10,105 bases of DNA, taken from positions 1-10,105 of the forward strand of contig JAESTJ010000052.1 of assembly GCA_016763615.1 (NCBI GenBank). Reading direction: 5' to 3'. A model generated the notes under the pieces. It was not told the origin of the DNA, did no database searches, and saw only the letters and a program-made list of their open reading frames with translations. Shown here one piece after another: positions 6,936 through 10,105 of the stretch; position 1 is the first letter of the stretch, and each line of letters opens with the position of its first letter. Source of the DNA: Minisyncoccota bacterium (GTDB lineage Bacteria > Patescibacteriota > Minisyncoccia > Phycocordibacterales > UBA2100). Both the position numbers and the translations under genes were made by a program.

Positions 6936-7658
6936 ATGACCAACACTAAAGATATCGGAATTATAGTCGCACTTCTTTTTGTTATGGGATTTATAGTGGT
7001 GAATTTTTCTGGGAAGGTTTCAAGTAGTGTAGTAGAGAACGCAGATGTATCGGGGTCTTACAGTTTGGAAGGTTTGACTACAGAGTACGAAGAACGTCTT
7101 GCTCTTGACGAAAACGACAAAGATGCTTTGTTTTCATTAGCTCGCATTTACTATATTGGAAACCAAACCGAAAAATCCCTTGCTGCTATCGCACAATATA
7201 AAGAACTCTATCCAGAAGAAAAGAGAATTTACTATATTAGCGGACTCGCTAATGCATATGGAGGCAACTTACGTGTTGCCGAATTGGAATTTTTAGAATT
7301 CATTGATTCGGGTCTTTCTCGTTGGCCAGGATATCTTGATTTGGCGTGGGTATACTTCCAACAGGGGGAGTTTGATCAATCACAAGAAAAGTTAGATATT
7401 GCACTTGAAAATTTTGGCAGCAATATGTGGCTTAATACTTCACGTGGTGCTGTTGCGCTTGCACAAGGGGAAGGTGAAGAGGCGCTTAGGTATCTATATC
7501 GCGCACGAGAACAGGCGAAGACAGTCACAGCACAGGAGTGGAGAGAGAACTATTCTTTTAACGACCAGCTGAGTTCGAAAATGAAATTGAGCGCATGCGC
7601 GCAGTTATTGAAACAAACATTACCTATGCACAAGGTGGGCAAACACCTAGTAATATAG
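6936..7658 (+). CDS. Membrane-anchored TPR protein, N-terminal part of a frameshifted gene
   Basis: Frame 1 of a gene that appears to run to 8299. It encodes a transmembrane anchor at about 6-24 (DIGIIVALLFVMGFIVVNF) and then TPR-like helix pairs at about 60-196: NDKDALFSLARIYYIGNQTEKSL, RIYYISGLANAYGGN, WPGYLDLAWVYFQQGEFDQS and LNTSRGAVALAQGEGEEALRYLYRA. The coherent protein ends near residue 210 (YSFND). The last about 30 residues look out of frame, while the -1 frame continues with PAEFENEIERMRAVIE. Restoring one C near 7565 would give a single 454-residue protein: anchor, TPR, Cys-rich region, Ig-like domain. It follows 5674-6918 closely and probably shares its transcript. If the shift is real, the product is a truncated anchored TPR protein. 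Confidence 0.8.
   Translation: MTNTKDIGIIVALLFVMGFIVVNFSGKVSSSVVENADVSGSYSLEGLTTEYEERLALDENDKDALFSLARIYYIGNQTEKSLAAIAQYKELYPEEKRIYYISGLANAYGGNLRVAELEFLEFIDSGLSRWPGYLDLAWVYFQQGEFDQSQEKLDIALENFGSNMWLNTSRGAVALAQGEGEEALRYLYRAREQAKTVTAQEWRENYSFNDQLSSKMKLSACAQLLKQTLPMHKVGKHLVI
7562..7594 (+). other. Probable single-base frameshift site
   Basis: At 7563-7567 the reading frame switches from ..NYSFND to PAEFENEIERMRAVIE, which continues without a stop to 8299. The second frame is closed by TAA at 7559-7561, so the switch must lie after it. Loss of one C from a CCC run at 7565-7566 explains everything. No canonical -1 slippery heptamer is in the usable interval, so a mutation or sequencing error is likelier than programmed frameshifting. 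Confidence 0.65.
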
Positions 7659-8299
7659 CGGAGGTTTTAAACACCACTTTTGCAAGCGCTTCACCCCTGG
7701 GTGTTACTAAAGGGCTTGCAGTTTCAGCCTGTGGAGGTAGTAACGTCATCACTAGTTGTATTTCCGCGGCAAACGTTTGTGGACAAGTAAACACTGGTAC
7801 TCAAAATAGTGGCACTGGTAATGTATGTAGTGCTACGGTACCTGCAAATCCATCAGGGCAGATATCTATTCCCACAGCATGTGGGGTGGACGCCATAGGA
7901 TTCTTAGGATGCAACGGGCAATATAACATAACAAGCTATCCATTTTGTACAACAACCGAAAACCCAAACGGCGATGGAGAAGTTACTTGGGTAACAATTA
8001 CCGACAACAGTGGTAACGGTAACGGTATCGGTGTTAGTGGAATACTCTCGGATATCTTTGCAGTACCTGCTCTGGTGAGCTCAGGAAACAGCACAGTCAT
8101 CCGCTGGCTTTCTATAGAAACGGCATCGTGCACGGTAACTTCGACGAATGGAGACACATGGTCGGGTACCATAGGTGAGGAAGTCACCACTGCTATTACA
8201 CAGGAGACAACTTACACAGTAACTTGTGAAGGCTATGATCAATCTTCGATTTCTGATTCGGTTATAGTAGACATTGTTCCTAATTGGGAGGAGTTTTAG
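7595..8299 (+). CDS. Cys-rich and Ig-like domain C-terminal part of the frameshifted TPR surface protein
   Basis: Open frame of 234 residues from the first ATG, but coding-like sequence already begins at 7562, and the ATG at 7595 has no ribosome-binding site and no signal peptide. The content is extracellular in style. Residues about 1-40 continue the helical region. About 46-118 form a Cys-rich Gly/Asn/Thr module with eight Cys (CGGSNVITSC, NVCGQVNTGTQNSG, ACGVDAIGFLGC). About 148-234 form an Ig-like domain with VIRWLSIETASC and TTYTVTCEG, ending VPNWEEF. The end closely resembles that of the protein encoded at 2403-3137. It most likely belongs with 6936-7658 as one gene broken by a one-base deletion. 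The alternative, a separately translated cytoplasmic protein, would be odd for such domains. Confidence 0.72.
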   Translation: MRAVIETNITYAQGGQTPSNIAEVLNTTFASASPLGVTKGLAVSACGGSNVITSCISAANVCGQVNTGTQNSGTGNVCSATVPANPSGQISIPTACGVDAIGFLGCNGQYNITSYPFCTTTENPNGDGEVTWVTITDNSGNGNGIGVSGILSDIFAVPALVSSGNSTVIRWLSIETASCTVTSTNGDTWSGTIGEEVTTAITQETTYTVTCEGYDQSSISDSVIVDIVPNWEEF

Positions 8300-8325
8300 A
8301 TACATTTTTACACTTTATACTTTTC

Positions 8326-8350
8326 GAAAAACGCCTTGTCGGCGTTTTTC
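8326..8350 (+). terminator. Intrinsic terminator after the TPR/Ig-like genes
   Basis: A perfect 10-bp stem (8326-8335 with 8341-8350, GAAAAACGCC/GGCGTTTTTC), a 5-base loop and a T run built into the descending arm. It ends the transcript of the 5674-8299 genes. The A and T runs make it potentially bidirectional, but no gene on the other strand needs it. Confidence 0.85.
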
Positions 8351-8363
8351 TTTGAAAGAAGTT

Positions 8364-8372
8364 TGCTATTAT
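8364..8372 (+). promoter_or_regulatory. Extended -10 promoter for the HTTM gene
   Basis: TGCTATTAT is an extended -10 element (TGn plus TATTAT at 8367-8372) with no convincing -35 box, as expected for extended -10 promoters. The ATG at 8380 is 7 bases further on, which predicts a leaderless transcript. It directly follows the upstream terminator, so this gene begins a new unit. Confidence 0.5.
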
Positions 8373-8379
8373 AACTAAA

Positions 8380-9678
8380 ATGACATCACTGAACGAAGAT
8401 ATTTTTGATTCTAAACCAGAACAAGCTTTTCTTAGATGGTATCATCGCGTATTTTCAATAAAGGAAATTGAGAACAGCGTTGCTCTGAAGTGGGTCTTTG
8501 GTGCAGCCATACTCTCCCACTTTATTGCTTTCAATTCATGGTTTGGGAACAAAGCGACTACCGTAGACGCGTTTAATGCAGGCAAGTATTTTTGTTGGCC
8601 GTATTTTCAGAGTTGCGGCGAATTTTTATTTCTACGCACTCTTCCTGAGGGATATTCTCAGCCTTTTCTCTACATGGTACTTTTCGGCACACTTCTTTTA
8701 GCAGTGTATCTGATGCATAAGCGCGATTGGGTGCTGGCGCACTTGGCTCTTATGCCATCATTTATTTGGCATACACTCGGCACATTTGTAATCACCGGAG
8801 CGTTTTCTGGAAATTATGAATACTATTTGTTTATTTTAACGTTTATTTTGCTATTTTTACCGCACAAAGAGTTTTTTCTCAAGTTAGTGTTAGTTTTATT
8901 TTATTTCCTTGCTGGGTCCCTTAAAATTCACGAAGGATGGGTACTCGGTACATATTTTTCAGCATTAAAAACTGGTCTACCATTATTCCCTGACTGGTCT
9001 ATTCCCCTATGGACTAACTTAGTAATATTTATGGAAATAGTGGGTGCGTGGTTTCTTTTTTCAAAAAATTGGGCACTGCAACGATTGGCGATATTCTTTT
9101 TTGTAGTTTTTCATCTGTACTCAGGGCTTCTTGTTGGGTTTCGGTATCCAGTTACGGTGTTGCCAACGCTGTTTATACTTTTCGGCCCATTTTATCAATA
9201 CACTCGTGTTCCTTTGAATAAAAAAGCGATTGCGGGATGGCTATTAGTAGCAGTATTGTTCCCTTTGCAATTTATCTCCAACATTATTCCGGGTGATGAA
9301 AAGCTGACTCTTGAAGGGAATAAGTATGGGTTATATATGTTTGAAGCGAACCATCAGTGTATTTCAAATGTGACGGTAACGGGATCAGATAATGTGATAA
9401 ATAGATCTAGAAAGGAAAGCGAGTCGGCACGTTCACGGTGCGATCCGTATAAGTATTTGTTACAAATTCAGCAACAATGTAAGGTAGCAGAGAAGCTAGG
9501 AGCTAGCATTGAGTGGACTTTTGATCACTCAATAAATGGAGGTCCGTTTCTACGCATTGTTGATGAAAAAAAAGTGTGCGCGTTAGAGTACAAGGCATTC
9601 GCTCATAACGAATGGATTAAAACCGAGAAAGATAGCCCAGAAATAATAGGGTACCCTGTTGAGAATCAGTATCGTTAA
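8380..9678 (+). CDS. HTTM / vitamin K-dependent gamma-carboxylase-like membrane protein
   Basis: Predicted product of 432 residues with several membrane spans between about residues 38 and 300 and a soluble C-terminal region. Residues 174-190 (FYFLAGSLKIHEGWVLG) match the carboxylase signature recalled from human GGCX (YFIAGVKKLDADW), placing K182 at the position of its catalytic lysine K218. FFFVVFHLYSGLL at 239-251 matches the family's FxxxFH segment, with H245. The C-terminal region (about 301-432) holds four Cys (327, 354, 367, 400). VKGC enzymes carboxylate Glu using reduced vitamin K; bacterial homologues are mostly of unknown substrate, so activity is not claimed. A DCC gene, the common partner of this family, lies at 3199-3549. 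A 60-residue membrane protein gene follows after 9 bases. Family assignment is fairly confident; function is open. Confidence 0.8.
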   Translation: MTSLNEDIFDSKPEQAFLRWYHRVFSIKEIENSVALKWVFGAAILSHFIAFNSWFGNKATTVDAFNAGKYFCWPYFQSCGEFLFLRTLPEGYSQPFLYMVLFGTLLLAVYLMHKRDWVLAHLALMPSFIWHTLGTFVITGAFSGNYEYYLFILTFILLFLPHKEFFLKLVLVLFYFLAGSLKIHEGWVLGTYFSALKTGLPLFPDWSIPLWTNLVIFMEIVGAWFLFSKNWALQRLAIFFFVVFHLYSGLLVGFRYPVTVLPTLFILFGPFYQYTRVPLNKKAIAGWLLVAVLFPLQFISNIIPGDEKLTLEGNKYGLYMFEANHQCISNVTVTGSDNVINRSRKESESARSRCDPYKYLLQIQQQCKVAEKLGASIEWTFDHSINGGPFLRIVDEKKVCALEYKAFAHNEWIKTEKDSPEIIGYPVENQYR

Positions 9679-9687
9679 ATTTATTTT

Positions 9688-9870
9688 ATGGCACAAGACA
9701 AAAACATAATTATTCTACAACGACTTGAAGGAAATGAGGCTACACATTTAAAAGGTATTCAAGTTCCTCTCGCGCCGTATACTGACTTTTTGATAATGCT
9801 TTGGTGGTTTGTGTGGATTGCTGTACTCATAATAGTAATGTATAAAGCAATTTCAGAAGGAAAGAAATAG
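9688..9870 (+). CDS. Small single-span membrane protein
   Basis: Predicted product of 60 residues: a hydrophilic N-terminus (MAQDKNIIILQRLEGNEATH), then one transmembrane segment at about 33-51 rich in Trp (DFLIMLWWFVWIAVLIIVMY), then a short basic end (KAISEGKK). It starts 9 bases after the HTTM stop and is followed by a terminator, so it is probably the last gene of a two-gene operon. No Shine-Dalgarno sequence is visible. It may be an accessory subunit of the HTTM protein, but no family is recognised. Position and orderly topology support it as real. Confidence 0.65.
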   Translation: MAQDKNIIILQRLEGNEATHLKGIQVPLAPYTDFLIMLWWFVWIAVLIIVMYKAISEGKK

Positions 9871-9903
9871 TATTCAATTATATTTACGTTGTGTATGGCA
9901 CCT

Positions 9904-9929
9904 GAGCGCTTGACTGTAAGCGCTCTTTT
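9904..9929 (+). terminator. Intrinsic terminator after the HTTM/small membrane protein operon
   Basis: A perfect 8-bp stem GAGCGCTT/AAGCGCTC (9904-9911 with 9918-9925), a 6-base loop and TTTT. It isolates the accessory genes from tuf, which therefore needs its own promoter. Confidence 0.8.
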
Positions 9930-9961
9930 GCTACCATGTGCCCACGCGTGTTGTGCGCTTT

Positions 9962-9990
9962 TTTACATTGCGTGCACTGTGCATTAATAA
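9962..9990 (+). promoter_or_regulatory. Candidate tuf promoter
   Basis: TTTACA (9962-9967, five of six to TTGACA) is followed after 17 bases by TAATAA (9985-9990), a weak -10 match. It would start a transcript near 9997 with a leader of about 80 bases. A promoter is expected here because a terminator precedes it and tuf must be strongly expressed. The weak -10 keeps this tentative. Confidence 0.4.
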
Positions 9991-10003
9991 CGTAATTATT
10001 AAT

Positions 10004-10057
10004 TGTGGAGCAGCGTTCTCGCGCCTCTACATTTGTTAGTTACAGGGATTACATCCC
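10004..10057 (+). promoter_or_regulatory. Two hairpins in the tuf leader
   Basis: The first hairpin pairs TGTGGAG (10004-10010) with CTCTACA (10025-10031, one wobble) and encloses a GCG/CGC mini-stem with a TTCT loop. The second pairs GGGAT (10045-10049) with ATCCC (10053-10057) over a 3-base loop. Neither is followed by a T tract, so they are not terminators. They could stabilise the mRNA or bind a regulator. No known riboswitch class is recognised. Confidence 0.4.
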
Positions 10058-10076
10058 ATTAATAATTAAATTTACT

Positions 10077-10105
10077 ATGGCAGAGAATTTTGATCGTTCA
10101 AAGCC
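10077..10105 (+). CDS. tuf: Elongation factor Tu, first nine codons (3' end outside window)
   Basis: The frame gives MAENFDRSK followed by CC (Pro), the expected EF-Tu N-terminus (MAxxFxRxKPHVNVGTIGHVDHGKTTL). EF-Tu delivers aminoacyl-tRNA to the ribosome. Only 29 bases are inside the window, but the match, together with fusA at the other end of the window, makes the call safe. The gene appears to be transcribed separately from fusA. Confidence 0.9.

Noticed and set aside
7553..7594. Programmed -1 frameshifting joining the TPR and Ig-like frames
   Set aside because: The TTTTAAC at 7556-7562 would shift straight into the TAA at 7559-7561, and no other X XXY YYZ heptamer with supporting structure was seen after it.
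9871..10076. tRNA or riboswitch in the gap before tuf
   Set aside because: The hairpins do not form a cloverleaf, there is no T-loop GGTTCRANNC motif, and no known riboswitch consensus was recognised.
1..10105. Alternative genetic code (UGA as Gly), known in some Patescibacteria
   Set aside because: All genes here, including fusA, read through without in-frame UGA, so the standard bacterial code fits.

Overview
The window reads as chromosome from a small-genomed bacterium of the Candidate Phyla Radiation (Patescibacteria), most likely Parcubacteria-like. The evidence is the two translation genes at the ends and the style of the surface proteins between them: one N-terminal membrane anchor, a Pro/Thr-rich linker, a small Cys-rich module and a C-terminal Ig-like domain ending in VPxWxEF. 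The standard genetic code fits, because no gene needs a UGA read as an amino acid. Taxonomy is inferred from protein style and no search was run.

Layout. Positions 2-1159 hold the C-terminal 385 residues of elongation factor G (fusA), followed by a good intrinsic terminator. The first codons of elongation factor Tu (tuf) start at 10077. In most bacteria these genes are neighbours in the str operon; here about 8.9 kb of other genes lies between them. The intervening block has three parts. (1) 1322-3137, plus strand: a membrane-anchored propeller-like protein and a membrane-anchored Cys-rich/Ig-like protein, followed by a 42-base diverged copy of the fusA 3' end at 3161-3202. (2) 5266-3199, minus strand: a two-gene operon encoding a phosphoribosyltransferase domain fused to a PQQ-type beta-propeller, overlapping a DCC-family thiol oxidoreductase. 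(3) 5352-9870, plus strand: a small anchored Gly/Asp-tailed protein, two anchored TPR-type proteins (the second split from its Ig-like C-terminal half by an apparent one-base frameshift), a vitamin K-dependent carboxylase-like (HTTM) membrane protein, and a 60-residue single-span membrane protein.

How the parts may work together. Most products are predicted to sit in or outside the membrane, so the block looks like a cell-envelope locus inserted into a housekeeping operon. A DCC redox protein and an HTTM/VKGC-like enzyme in one locus recalls the known tendency of these families to occur together. The Cys-bearing surface proteins are conceivable partners or substrates, but that is inference only.

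Regulation. Three start codons (5266 minus, 5352 plus, 8380 plus) lie only 7-9 bases beyond a good -10 box, which suggests leaderless mRNAs. The gene at 1322 instead has a clear Shine-Dalgarno sequence. Four hairpin-plus-T-tract terminators separate the transcription units. tuf seems to have its own promoter and a structured leader. No tRNA, rRNA, CRISPR array, transposase or integrase gene was seen.
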